Positions 7,468 to 15,351 of a stretch of DNA of 64,000 bases are shown in pieces. The notes beneath the pieces are model-generated. The model had not been told where the DNA came from. It did not search any database and saw nothing but the letters and a program-made list of their open reading frames with translations. The stretch lies in the NCBI GenBank assembly GCA_017545325.1, contig JAFWOX010000003.1:22997-86996 (forward strand). The letters are read 5' to 3'. A program made the translations under genes and the position numbers. Position 1 is the first letter of the stretch; each line of letters begins with the position of its first letter. The DNA comes from Oscillospiraceae bacterium (lineage in GTDB: Bacteria > Bacillota_A > Clostridia > Oscillospirales > Oscillospiraceae).

Positions 7468-9477
7468 ATGGAGGTCCTGGCTCCCGCAGGCGGTCCGGAG
7501 CAGCTTCGGGCCGCCGTCCGCTCCGGGGCGGATGCGGTATACCTGGGCGCCCGGAGCTTCAATGCCCGGCGCAGAGCGGAGAATTTCGGCGGAGAGAGCC
7601 TGAAGGAGGCCGTGGCCTATTGCCATGGCCGGGATGTGCGCGTCTTCGTCACCGTCAATACCCTGGTGCGGGATGAGGAACTGGGGGAGGTATACGCCGT
7701 ACTGGAGGAGATCGGAGAAAGCGGGGCGGATGCGGTGATCCTGCAGGATCTGGCTGCCGCCGACCTGTTTCGCACCCATCTCCCGGGGATCGCCCGCCAT
7801 GCCTCCACCCAGATGACGATCCATAATGCGGATGGGGCGAAGGCCGCCGAGGAGCTGGGCTTCTCCCGGGTGATCCTGGCCCGTGAGCTGACCCTGGAGG
7901 AGATCCGGCGGATCCGGGAGGCCTCGGGGATCGAGCTGGAGTGCTTTGTCCACGGCGCCCTTTGCATGAGCGTTTCCGGTCAATGCCTGCTTTCCGCCGC
8001 CCTGGGTGAGCGGAGCGGAAACCGGGGCCTCTGCGCCCAGCCCTGTCGGCTGGATTTTCGGGCGGGGGACCGGGCCTATGCCCTCTCCCTGAAGGACGCC
8101 TGCCTCGTTCCCCATCTGGGCGAGCTGGAGGCGGCGGGCGTCAGCTCTCTGAAGATCGAAGGCCGCCTGAGGCGGCCGGAATATGTGGCCGCAGCGACGG
8201 ACGCCTGCATCCGCGCCTTGCGGGGAGAACAGCCGGACCTGCGCCAGCTGGAGCGGGCCTTTTCCCGCAGCGGATTGACGGACGGCTACCTGACCGGGCG
8301 GCGGGATCTGAGCATGTTCGGCAGCCGGACGGAGGAGGACAAGGCTGCCAGCGCCGCCGTGCTGGGGCAGCTGGCGGGCCTGTACCGCCGGGAGCTGAGC
8401 CGGGTCCCGGTATCCTTTACCCTCCGGGGCGGCGAGGAACGGAAGACGGAGCTCCTGGCGAGCGACGGCAGGCATACCGTCGCCGCTGCCGGGCAGAAGG
8501 GGGAGCCTGTGCGTACTGCGGCTCAGGACACGGCCGGCATTCTGGGAAAGACGGGAGGCACTCCCTTCCTGTGCGCAGAGATCCGCAGCGAAGTGGAGCC
8601 GGGCTGGATGATCCCCGGCCTGTCCGCCCTTCGCCGGGAAGCGCTGGAAAGGCTTCTGGAGGAGCGGGAAAGGGCGGCCCCCCTTCCCGTCGTCGGGGCG
8701 TTTGCCCCGGAGCCCGGCGGCAGCCGGGACGGGGAGCCGAAGCTGCGCGTGCGTTTCGCCCGCCTTAGCCAGGTATTCGATGTGCCGGAGGCGGAGGCGA
8801 TCTACCTGCCGGTGGAGGAGCTGGATGAGGGGCTGGTACGGCGCTGGGGGCCGAAGCTCATCGGAGAGCTGCCGCGCCTCATCTGGCCCGGCCGGGAGGC
8901 GGCGCTGGAGCAGAGGCTTCCTGCGCTGAAGGCGGCGGGGCTGGAGACCTTGTGCGCCGGGAACCTGGGGAGTCTGCGTCTGGCGTCCCGCCTGGGCTTC
9001 CGGGTTTCCGGGGGCTTTGACCTGAATATTGAGAATTCCCGGGCCCTCCGGGCCTATGAAGCCCTCGGGGTCCGGGAAACGCTGCTCTCTCTGGAGATCC
9101 CCATGTCGGACGCCCGGCATTTGGGGGGACAGGTCCCCAGAGGGATACTCCTGTATGGGCATATGCCCCTGATGCTCTTCCGCTGCTGTCCTATGCAGGG
9201 AAAGGATGGCTGCGGCAGCTGTGACGGCCGCCGCAGCCTGAAGGATCGGCAGGGTGCCGACTTCCCGGTGCTGTGTCACCGGAGACAGTATTCGACGCTC
9301 CTGAATCCTGTGCCCCTGTATGTGGGGGATAAAGCCCTCCGGGGACTGGATTACGGCGTGGTCTGGTTCAGCATCGAGGAGCGGGAGGAATGCCGGGAGA
9401 TCTGGAAGCGCTGCCTGGAGAAGGGGACCTGGCCCGGGAACCGGACCAATGGGCCATATTACCGCAGGCTGCGCTGA
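7468..9477 (+). CDS. U32 family peptidase / RlhA-TrhP-like protein with DUF3656-type C-terminus
   Basis: About 669 residues. The N-terminus MEVLAPAGGPEQL and the core CFVHGALCMSVSGQC...GNRGLCAQPC are the signature of the U32 family. A TTG 6 bp upstream is an alternative start, but family alignment favours this ATG. Characterised relatives (RlhA, TrhP, UbiU/V) hydroxylate RNA or quinone precursors and hold a 4Fe-4S cluster through four Cys; here Cys are present in the core and in a late CCPMQGKDGCGSCDG segment. The long middle part (about 340-480) matches the larger DUF3656-type members. The substrate is not readable from sequence; rRNA hydroxylation is a reasonable guess. Confidence 0.88.
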   Translation: MEVLAPAGGPEQLRAAVRSGADAVYLGARSFNARRRAENFGGESLKEAVAYCHGRDVRVFVTVNTLVRDEELGEVYAVLEEIGESGADAVILQDLAAADLFRTHLPGIARHASTQMTIHNADGAKAAEELGFSRVILARELTLEEIRRIREASGIELECFVHGALCMSVSGQCLLSAALGERSGNRGLCAQPCRLDFRAGDRAYALSLKDACLVPHLGELEAAGVSSLKIEGRLRRPEYVAAATDACIRALRGEQPDLRQLERAFSRSGLTDGYLTGRRDLSMFGSRTEEDKAASAAVLGQLAGLYRRELSRVPVSFTLRGGEERKTELLASDGRHTVAAAGQKGEPVRTAAQDTAGILGKTGGTPFLCAEIRSEVEPGWMIPGLSALRREALERLLEERERAAPLPVVGAFAPEPGGSRDGEPKLRVRFARLSQVFDVPEAEAIYLPVEELDEGLVRRWGPKLIGELPRLIWPGREAALEQRLPALKAAGLETLCAGNLGSLRLASRLGFRVSGGFDLNIENSRALRAYEALGVRETLLSLEIPMSDARHLGGQVPRGILLYGHMPLMLFRCCPMQGKDGCGSCDGRRSLKDRQGADFPVLCHRRQYSTLLNPVPLYVGDKALRGLDYGVVWFSIEEREECREIWKRCLEKGTWPGNRTNGPYYRRLR

Positions 9478-9491
9478 GGGGGAAGGGAAGC

Positions 9492-9824
9492 TCACCAGTC
9501 CTCAAAGACCCTGGAGGCGGCCTGCTCCGCCGCAGCCTCCGCCCGGAGGAAATAATCCAGGAAGCGCTCCCCCTGCTGCGTGAGCTCGCTTCCGTGCTGG
9601 GCTTTTCGTTCAATGAGCTGGAAGCCCAGATGATCTTCCGTGGAGCGGATGCTCTTCCAGGCTTTGCTGTAAGCCATGCCCATGCGTTTGGCCGCCCGGT
9701 TCAGGGAATTGAGCTCCCGGATGCCCTGGAGGAGCTGCGCGGTGCCGTGGCCGAAGGCGGTTTTCGTATCCTCCTCTCCCCGGCGGATGCGGAGACGGGT
9801 GATGCAGTTCAGTTTATCTTCCAT
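9492..9824 (-). CDS. ModE-like winged-helix transcriptional regulator
   Basis: 110 residues. The segment LNSLNRAAKRMGMAYSKAWKSI (about 38-59) is the helix-turn-helix of the LysR/ModE class, followed by GFQLIERKA...GSELTQQGERFLDYF, the typical wing. There is no ligand domain, so it is a DNA-binding-only version; no molybdate-binding domain is present. It converges on the U32 gene with a 14-bp gap and is divergent from the DUF1294 gene. Target genes are unknown; no mod transporter is visible in the window. Confidence 0.82.
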   Translation of the reverse strand: MEDKLNCITRLRIRRGEEDTKTAFGHGTAQLLQGIRELNSLNRAAKRMGMAYSKAWKSIRSTEDHLGFQLIERKAQHGSELTQQGERFLDYFLRAEAAAEQAASRVFEDW

Positions 9825-9906
9825 TTTGACCTGGACCTCCTTCCGGTACTCTGATTATACCGCGCGGATTAGACTTGCGCAAGAATAAAAAGGAACGCAG
9901 AGAAAA

Positions 9907-10182
9907 ATGAATTCACCGCTGTTGCTCTATCTGATCGTGGCCGACGTTCTTGCCCTGCTCCTTATGCTTTCAGACAAGCGGCGGGCGAGGCGGGGGAAAG
10001 AGCGGATCCCGGAGGCATCTCTGTTCCTGGCTGCTCTGCTGGGCGGCGCCCTGGGCGGCACGGTGGGCATGTTCCTGTTTCGGCATAAAACAAAGCACGC
10101 CGCCTTCCGGGTGGGCTTTCCGCTGCTCACCCTGATTCAGGCGGCGCTGTGCGTCTGGTATATGGGAGGGTTTGGCAAATGA
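9907..10182 (+). CDS. DUF1294 small membrane protein
   Basis: 91 residues with two or three hydrophobic segments (about 5-20, 38-57, 68-85). The pattern DKRRARRGKERIPE followed by LLGGALGG and RHKTKHAAFRVG is typical of DUF1294 proteins. The function is unknown. Its stop overlaps the start of the FAH-family gene (ATGA at 10179-10182), so the two are translationally coupled. Confidence 0.85.
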   Translation: MNSPLLLYLIVADVLALLLMLSDKRRARRGKERIPEASLFLAALLGGALGGTVGMFLFRHKTKHAAFRVGFPLLTLIQAALCVWYMGGFGK

Positions 10183-10826
10183 AGGAATTGAAGCCGGGAA
10201 AGATCATCTGCGTGGGGCTGAACTACAAAAGCCATGCGGAGGAGACGGGGGGAGAGGCGCCTGCCGAGCCCGTGCTCTTCTCCAAGTTCGGGGACAGCAT
10301 CACCTGGGACGGGGAAGAGGTCGTTCTGCCGCCCTGGCATCGCTGCTATGACTACGAAGCGGAGCTGGTGGCGGTGATGGGAAAGACCCTTTGGAACGGG
10401 ACCCTGGAGGAGGCAAAGGCCGCCATCCGGGGCTATACCTGCGGGAACGATCTCAGCGCACGGGACTGCCAGTTCCGCTCCGCCCAGTGGCTCACGGGGA
10501 AATCCATGCCGGGTTTCGCTCCCATCGGTCCCCGGATCGTTCCGGCGGCGGAATTCGACCCGGAAAAGCCCCATCGGATCCGTTGCCTGGTCAACGGGGA
10601 GGTGCGGCAGGACGACGATGTGACCAATATGCTCTTCTCCTGCGCGGAGATCGTGAAATACTGCTCATCTTTCTTTCGGTTGGAGCCGGATGATCTGATC
10701 TTCACCGGCACCCCTGCCGGGGTCATCCTGGGCCAGCCCAAGGGCTCACGGGTCTGGCTGAAGCCCGGGGACGTAGTCCGGGTGGAGATCGAGGGGATCG
10801 GCAGCCTTACGAATCAGCTGATTTGA
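10179..10826 (+). CDS. Fumarylacetoacetate hydrolase (FAH) family enzyme
   Basis: 215 residues. It carries the FAH core: CVGLNYKSHAEE at the N-terminus, the metal ligands in DYEAELVAVMGK, then GNDLSARDCQF, GKSMPGFAPIGP, and the C-terminal FTGTPAGV. Members cleave or decarboxylate small beta-diketo or keto-enol acids with Mg2+/Ca2+; oxaloacetate decarboxylase and acylpyruvate hydrolase activities are both known in such short versions, and I cannot separate them. It starts within the stop of the DUF1294 gene and overlaps the convergent glycosylase gene by 20 bp at its 3' end. Confidence 0.9.
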   Translation: MKELKPGKIICVGLNYKSHAEETGGEAPAEPVLFSKFGDSITWDGEEVVLPPWHRCYDYEAELVAVMGKTLWNGTLEEAKAAIRGYTCGNDLSARDCQFRSAQWLTGKSMPGFAPIGPRIVPAAEFDPEKPHRIRCLVNGEVRQDDDVTNMLFSCAEIVKYCSSFFRLEPDDLIFTGTPAGVILGQPKGSRVWLKPGDVVRVEIEGIGSLTNQLI

Positions 10827-11430
10827 CCCGGCGACCGGGGATCCTGCTCACATAGGGACTGCCCTTGACGCAGTAACGCCAGGGGCGGTCTTTGTCTTCC
10901 TCCGCGTAATCCACCCCGATGCGGGGGGAGGACAGGATGAGCTTCCCGGGTATGCTTACGCCCTCTGCCAGGAAAAAGTCCCCGGAAAGAAGGCTGACGC
11001 CGCTGAGGCTTCGGTCCAGCCCCATCGCCCGGCAGAGCCTGCCGGGCCCGGCGCAGAGCTGCTCCGGCCTGCCGCGCCCGCTGCGGGCGGCCATGAGCTC
11101 CAGCCCGGCCAGGGGTTCCAGGGCCCGGATCAGCACGCATTCCGGCTGCCCCGGCTGCTTCGTCACCACATTGAGGCAATGGTACATGCCGTAAATCATA
11201 TAGATGTAGGCATGACCCGGGGGACCGTACAGCGGTTCCAGCCTGGGGCTTCGCCGGCCGCCCCAGGCATGGCAGGCGCGGTCTGCAGCGCCCAGATAGG
11301 CCTCCGTCTCCACAATGCGCCCGGCGGTCTCCCCATGGACCAGGATCTGACCCAGCAGGGCCCGGGCGATCTCCCGGGTATCCCGCTCCGGGGAAAAGAA
11401 CTCTGAGTCCAGCACACGATACTCATCCAT
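10807..11430 (-). CDS. 3-methyladenine DNA glycosylase (AAG/MPG type)
   Basis: 207 residues. It starts LDSEFFSPERDTREIARALLG and contains IVETEAYLGAADRACHAWGG (the catalytic Glu region) and YIYMIYGMYHCLNVV, all diagnostic for the alkyladenine glycosylase family. The enzyme removes alkylated purines from DNA as the first step of base-excision repair. AAAGGAGG lies 7 bp before the ATG, directly behind the terminator of the SDR gene, so expression depends on read-through or on a promoter within that short gap. The last 20 bp overlap the 3' end of the FAH gene on the other strand. Confidence 0.94.
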   Translation of the reverse strand: MDEYRVLDSEFFSPERDTREIARALLGQILVHGETAGRIVETEAYLGAADRACHAWGGRRSPRLEPLYGPPGHAYIYMIYGMYHCLNVVTKQPGQPECVLIRALEPLAGLELMAARSGRGRPEQLCAGPGRLCRAMGLDRSLSGVSLLSGDFFLAEGVSIPGKLILSSPRIGVDYAEEDKDRPWRYCVKGSPYVSRIPGRRVKSADS

Positions 11431-11441
11431 CCGGCAGCCTC

Positions 11442-11475
11442 CTTTGAAAAAACCGGTCTGCCCTCGGGCAGACCG
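11442..11475 (-). terminator. Rho-independent terminator of the SDR gene
   Basis: Minus strand GCCGGTCTGCC and GGCAGACCGG form a strong stem with a tiny loop, followed by six T residues. It lies 23 bp after the SDR stop and just ahead of the ribosome site of the glycosylase gene. Confidence 0.9.
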
Positions 11476-11497
11476 GCAAACATGGCCAGAAGCGAAC

Positions 11498-12493
11498 TTA
11501 GTCCTTGGCAGGCGCGGGGCCTCTGGGCGGCATGGGAGGACGCTTCTCGAAGAGGGATTTGTTCTTCTCCTTCACCTCGTCCAGGCTCCAGCCGTCTCCG
11601 GCGGCCATCATGGCCCCTTCCACGGCGGGGATGGCGTAACGTCCGATAAACTTGCCCATGGTCATGAAAACCTGTCCGGTGACGTCCTTGGCGTCCTCGC
11701 CGCAGAGCCATACGATGAAGTTCGCAAAGGTCTCGGGAGCGGCGGTGCCGTCATAGCTGATGGGGTTGCCGGAAATCACGCTGTGTTCGCCTTCCAGCAC
11801 GTTATGGATCTCCATGTCCACGCTGGCCCGGGTCTTGGCGGCGGGGGCGAAGGTATTGGCGGTGATGCCGAATTCCTTCAGCTCGGCGGCGAGGCCGTAG
11901 GTCATGCCCACAACGCCGGCGTTGGCGGCGCAGTATTCGCACTGCCGCAGGTTGCCGCCCGCCCAGGCGGGGGAGGCGCAGTTGACGATGCGGCCCCAGC
12001 CCTGATCGATCATGTGCTGTACCGCATGGCGGATCACGTAGAAGTGGCCGGTGGGCTTCGCGGCGTTGACCTTGTCCCACAGCTCCTTCGGCATATCCTG
12101 CACGGGGCTGAAGCCGAAGGCGGAGGCGATATTCACCACGATATCCACCTTGCCGTAGGTTTTCAGCGCGCATTCCGTGAGCTTGCCGGCCTGGTCATAA
12201 TCGGAGATATCCGCAAAGCAGGCTACCGCTTCGCCGCCGGCATCCCGGATCTCCTTCGCGGTGCGCTCGGCGTCCCCATAGTACTTGGCGTACTCGGTCA
12301 TGGCCCAGTCCTGCATCTCCTTGCTGAGCTTGGAGAACTTCTCTTCGTCCACGGGGATAACCCCGTTCCAGGGGGACCGGTTGTTGGTGACCACCTTGCA
12401 GCCTTCCGCCGCAAGCGCTTTGGCAACGGCTCTGCCGATGCCCATGCCGGAGCCGGTCACGATGGCTACCTTACCCTTCAGATAATCGCCCAT
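11498..12493 (-). CDS. Short-chain dehydrogenase/reductase with altered active site
   Basis: 331 residues from the ATG behind GGAGGG. The Rossmann motif TGSGMGIG lies near residues 14-21 and binds NAD(P). Ser174 and Tyr187 occupy the usual catalytic places (13 residues apart), but the YxxxK lysine is replaced: the motif reads YCAAN, with Asn191 encoded by AAC. An insertion of about 60 residues after the second strand (around 45-105) makes it longer than a classical 250-residue SDR. The substrate is unknown. It ends at a strong terminator and is divergent from greA. Confidence 0.87.
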   Translation of the reverse strand: MGDYLKGKVAIVTGSGMGIGRAVAKALAAEGCKVVTNNRSPWNGVIPVDEEKFSKLSKEMQDWAMTEYAKYYGDAERTAKEIRDAGGEAVACFADISDYDQAGKLTECALKTYGKVDIVVNIASAFGFSPVQDMPKELWDKVNAAKPTGHFYVIRHAVQHMIDQGWGRIVNCASPAWAGGNLRQCEYCAANAGVVGMTYGLAAELKEFGITANTFAPAAKTRASVDMEIHNVLEGEHSVISGNPISYDGTAAPETFANFIVWLCGEDAKDVTGQVFMTMGKFIGRYAIPAVEGAMMAAGDGWSLDEVKEKNKSLFEKRPPMPPRGPAPAKD

Positions 12494-12577
12494 TGTACTC
12501 CCTCCAATATACTGCAATGTACTGATTTGCTATGCTAAAGATACCACGCCCGGGGCATGAAGTCAATCCGCTTTCCG

Positions 12578-12606
12578 TTGCCCGGAAAAGAAAAGCGTGG
12601 TATACT
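12578..12606 (+). promoter_or_regulatory. Sigma-A promoter of greA
   Basis: TTGCCC (12578-12583), 17-bp spacer, TATACT (12601-12606), followed by GGGAGGA and the ATG at 12626. The leader is therefore very short. Confidence 0.75.
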
Positions 12607-12625
12607 GCACCGGGAGGAACCAGCC

Positions 12626-13132
12626 ATGCATGATGAATTGACCAAGGTGGATATCCGGAAAATGCGGGAGGAGATCGAATACCGGACGAAGGTCCTGCGC
12701 CCCAAGCTCATTGAAGATGTGCAGACAGCCCGGGCCTTCGGCGACCTCAGCGAAAACTTTGAATACAAGGCGGCAAAGCAGGAGAAGAACCGGAACGACA
12801 GCCGGGTGCGCTACCTGGAGCGGATGATCGCCACCGCCGTGGTGATCGACGCCCCGGAGGAGGCCGGGGACACCGCCGGATTATTCGACTGGGTGGAGCT
12901 CTGGTTCGAGGAGGATGAGGAGCTCCAGCGCATCCGTCTGGTGACGACGCTCCGTCAGGACCCCTCCAAATGGCTTATCAGCAAGGAGTCCCCCCTGGGG
13001 AAGGCCGTGCTGGGGAAAAAGGCCGGGGACCGGGTGCTGGTGCAGGTGAATGCGGAGTACAGTTACCACGTCGTCCTCCGGAGCATCACCCCCGGAAAAG
13101 ATGACGAAAGCCTGGAGATCAACAGCTACTGA
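12626..13132 (+). CDS. greA: Transcript cleavage/elongation factor GreA
   Basis: 168 residues, close to the usual 158. The N-terminal coiled-coil contains the tip sequence GDLSENFEYKAAK, whose acidic residues enter the RNA polymerase secondary channel and stimulate cleavage of backtracked RNA. The C-terminal FKBP-like domain ends in ISKESPLGKAVLGKKAGD. A ribosome site (GGGAGGA) 8 bp before the ATG fixes the start. It appears to be a single-gene unit with its own promoter. Confidence 0.93.
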   Translation: MHDELTKVDIRKMREEIEYRTKVLRPKLIEDVQTARAFGDLSENFEYKAAKQEKNRNDSRVRYLERMIATAVVIDAPEEAGDTAGLFDWVELWFEEDEELQRIRLVTTLRQDPSKWLISKESPLGKAVLGKKAGDRVLVQVNAEYSYHVVLRSITPGKDDESLEINSY

Positions 13133-13141
13133 CAAAACAAA

Positions 13142-13172
13142 GCGGCGGCTGCCCAACGGGGCAGCCGCCGAA
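13142..13172 (-). terminator. Hairpin terminator between greA and the UroD-like gene
   Basis: CGGCGGCTGCC and GGCAGCCGCCG form a very stable stem between two convergent genes. On the minus strand it is followed by CTTTGTTTTG, so it best serves the UroD-like gene ending at 13188; it may also stop greA transcripts. Confidence 0.75.
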
Positions 13173-13187
13173 AAACATTTCTGCCGA

Positions 13188-14189
13188 TTACTTCTGCTTG
13201 GCCAGCCACTCGGCGCCATATTTGTTGCACTCGTCGATGACCACGGGGGTGACCCAGGCGTTCAGGCACTCCAGACTGCCGATGCAGGGACGGAAGGAGC
13301 CGCCGGGGCAGTACTCGTCGATGGCCCGGCGTACCTCTGCGCGGACCGCTTCCTCGGTGACGTCCGCCTGGTCGATGAGGCCCTGGTCCAGGCCGCCCAT
13401 GAGGAGCAGCTTGCCCTTGGTGGCCTTCTGGATGGCCTTGATGTCGTTGGAGGGGAGGACCCCCTGCCACATCTCCACGCCCAGATCCACCAGCTCGGGA
13501 GCCAGCTCGGCGGCATAGCAGTCGCAGTGATGCTGAACGATCTTGCCCCGCTTGTGGTAGTAGTCGTACAGGCGCTTGTAATGGGGCTTCAGCAGCTCCC
13601 GGAACTTGTCCACGGAGAAGAACATGGCGGTCTTGCTGCCCCAGTCGTCGTGGCTGTGGATGACGTCGAAATCCAGCTCGTCGCAGAGCATCTCGGCTAC
13701 CTTGAGCTTCCAGTCGGTGTAGGCGCCGAAAAGCTCGTTCATGGCTTCCGGCTCCTCATACATGTTCACCAGGGTATCCTCGAAGGTCATGAGGCAGTGG
13801 GCCCGCTCGAAGAGCCCCCGGAAGGTGGGGATCATGACGAATTCATTGTCCCGGTCCACCTGGGCGATCTGTTCCTTGGTTCCGCTCCAGTCCAGATCCG
13901 TGGGGATCTCGGGAAAATGGACGTAGTCCCGCCAATGGGTGATGTCCTTGATGACCTGGTTTTCCTCGTTCACCATGGGGATGATGCCCGGGTCCCCGGG
14001 GAGGAAGCGGTGGTTGACGCCCCAGTGATCCAGGACGTTATTCCCTTCGATGAAGAGGATATCCCAGACGGTGATGGGGTCGATGATGCAGTGGAACATG
14101 CACTGAGGCCAGGCATTGAAGCCATAGCCCATCCACTTGGGAGGATTTTCCCCCCGCATTACGGAAAAGAATTGCTCTTTTTTGGTCAT
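13188..14189 (-). CDS. UroD/MtaA-like corrinoid methyltransferase-type protein
   Basis: 333 residues, starting at the ATG behind GGAGGTG. It is a paralogue of the protein at 2937-3947, sharing HDDWGS, the LKPHYKRLYDYYH helix and WQGV. The zinc motif of MtaA-type methyltransferases (HxC...C) is complete: His220-His-Cys222, with Cys302 about 80 residues later. This suggests transfer of a methyl group between a corrinoid and a thiol or related acceptor (inference), not heme synthesis. It is the second gene after a glycyl-radical activase-like gene, 59 bp downstream on the same strand. Confidence 0.82.
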   Translation of the reverse strand: MTKKEQFFSVMRGENPPKWMGYGFNAWPQCMFHCIIDPITVWDILFIEGNNVLDHWGVNHRFLPGDPGIIPMVNEENQVIKDITHWRDYVHFPEIPTDLDWSGTKEQIAQVDRDNEFVMIPTFRGLFERAHCLMTFEDTLVNMYEEPEAMNELFGAYTDWKLKVAEMLCDELDFDVIHSHDDWGSKTAMFFSVDKFRELLKPHYKRLYDYYHKRGKIVQHHCDCYAAELAPELVDLGVEMWQGVLPSNDIKAIQKATKGKLLLMGGLDQGLIDQADVTEEAVRAEVRRAIDEYCPGGSFRPCIGSLECLNAWVTPVVIDECNKYGAEWLAKQK

Positions 14190-14248
14190 TGCGGCACCTC
14201 CATGAAGTTTTGTTATAAATGATTTCCTCTTGCGGTTCTTGCGCTTGT

Positions 14249-15211
14249 TTAATGGATGACGACGTTCTTCACGCCCATATCCTCCAGCAGCTTCTTCCGG
14301 GTCTGCATGAATTCCTCCGTGGGCGGGGTTGCCTCCAGAGCGGGGCCGGAACGGCCCAGCCGTTCCCATTTCACCACGCCGAGGTTATGGTAGGGAAGAA
14401 GCTGCACCTGGGTCACCGCGTCCCCCAGCTCCAGGATGAATTCGCCGAAGGCGCGGTAGGATTTGTCGTTGTCGTTGTACATGGGGATGGTGGGGATGCG
14501 GATCTGGAGCTTTCCCCCGGCGGCGGCGATCTTCCTGGCGTTCTCCAGGATCAGCTCATTGGGCACGCCGATAACCCGCCGGTGCAGGTCGCTGTCCATC
14601 TGCTTCAGGTCGTACAGGAACAGGTCCGTGTAAGGGAGGACCTGCTCGATGACTTCCCAGCGGACAAAACCGGTGGTATCCACCGCAGTATGGATATCCT
14701 CCGCCTTGCAGGCCTTCAGCAGGGCCAGGGTGAATTCCGGCTGGCAGAGGCATTCGCCCCCGGAGATGGTCACGCCGCCGCCGCTGCGCTTATAGAAGGG
14801 CTTATCCCGGCGGAGCCGGTCCATGACCTTTTCCACGGTATATTCCGTGCCGCATTTGTACAGGGCGGTATGGGGGCAGACCTCGGTGCAGGCGAAGCAT
14901 TCGTCGCACTTCAGCCGCTCCACCTTCACCACGGTATATACATGGTCGTCCTTCAGACTGACTTTTTCCTCGCCCTTGGTGATGGCGCCCCGGGTGCAGG
15001 CCTGAATGCATTTGCCGCATTCCTCCACCCCGACGCAGCGGATCTCCATCCAGTTCAGCTCAGTGGGGAATTCCTGACTCTCCGGACTGTGGCACCAGGG
15101 GCAGCGCAGGGGACAGCCCTTGAGAAAAACCGTGTTGCGGATGCCGGGCCCGTCATGCACGGAATAGCCCTGCAGATCGTACAGCTTGCCGGTCAGAACC
15201 TTTTCTTCCAT
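14249..15211 (-). CDS. Glycyl-radical enzyme activating protein (radical SAM, with two ferredoxin-type clusters)
   Basis: 320 residues. Cys33-x3-Cys37-x2-Cys40 binds the radical-SAM 4Fe-4S cluster, preceded by the YSVHDGPGIRNTVFLKG signature of PflA-type activases. Two ferredoxin Cys clusters follow at about 56-72 and 93-108, as in activases of choline, glycerol or hydroxyproline lyases; formate-lyase activase itself lacks them. GGGVTISGGE binds SAM. These proteins install a glycyl radical on a partner lyase. No glycyl-radical enzyme gene lies anywhere in the window, so the partner is elsewhere or the protein has another role. It is followed by the UroD-like gene. Confidence 0.9.
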   Translation of the reverse strand: MEEKVLTGKLYDLQGYSVHDGPGIRNTVFLKGCPLRCPWCHSPESQEFPTELNWMEIRCVGVEECGKCIQACTRGAITKGEEKVSLKDDHVYTVVKVERLKCDECFACTEVCPHTALYKCGTEYTVEKVMDRLRRDKPFYKRSGGGVTISGGECLCQPEFTLALLKACKAEDIHTAVDTTGFVRWEVIEQVLPYTDLFLYDLKQMDSDLHRRVIGVPNELILENARKIAAAGGKLQIRIPTIPMYNDNDKSYRAFGEFILELGDAVTQVQLLPYHNLGVVKWERLGRSGPALEATPPTEEFMQTRKKLLEDMGVKNVVIH

Positions 15212-15266
15212 TGGACATGGACCTCCGTGACTCCCCGCTTTTCTGCGGGGCATATATGGTTAATTT

Positions 15267-15295
15267 AGTATACTACAGTTCTTTCGGTTCTGCAA
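15267..15295 (-). promoter_or_regulatory. Promoter of the activase-UroD operon
   Basis: Minus strand TTGCAG (15290-15295), 17-bp spacer, TATACT (15267-15272), about 55 bp ahead of the activase ATG. The -35 region lies close to the upstream terminator. Confidence 0.75.
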
Positions 15296-15299
15296 CGAG

Positions 15300-15334
15300 A
15301 AAAAAGCCCCGCCGCATTCAAAACGCGGCGGGGT
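15300..15334 (-). terminator. Rho-independent terminator of the aminotransferase gene
   Basis: Minus strand CCCCGCCGCG and TGCGGCGGGG pair and are followed by CTTTTTTC, 18 bp after the aminotransferase stop codon. Confidence 0.9.
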
Positions 15335-15351
15335 GAAATTATTCTGCGCGA

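Noticed and set aside
7105..9495. Very long open frames antisense to known genes (also 16639-19170 plus strand and 36896-38977 minus strand)
   Set aside because: They run opposite clear genes (U32 peptidase, HyuA-like, liv permeases) and have repetitive, low-complexity translations rich in Arg, Gly, Gln or His with no domain. They arise from high G+C codon bias.
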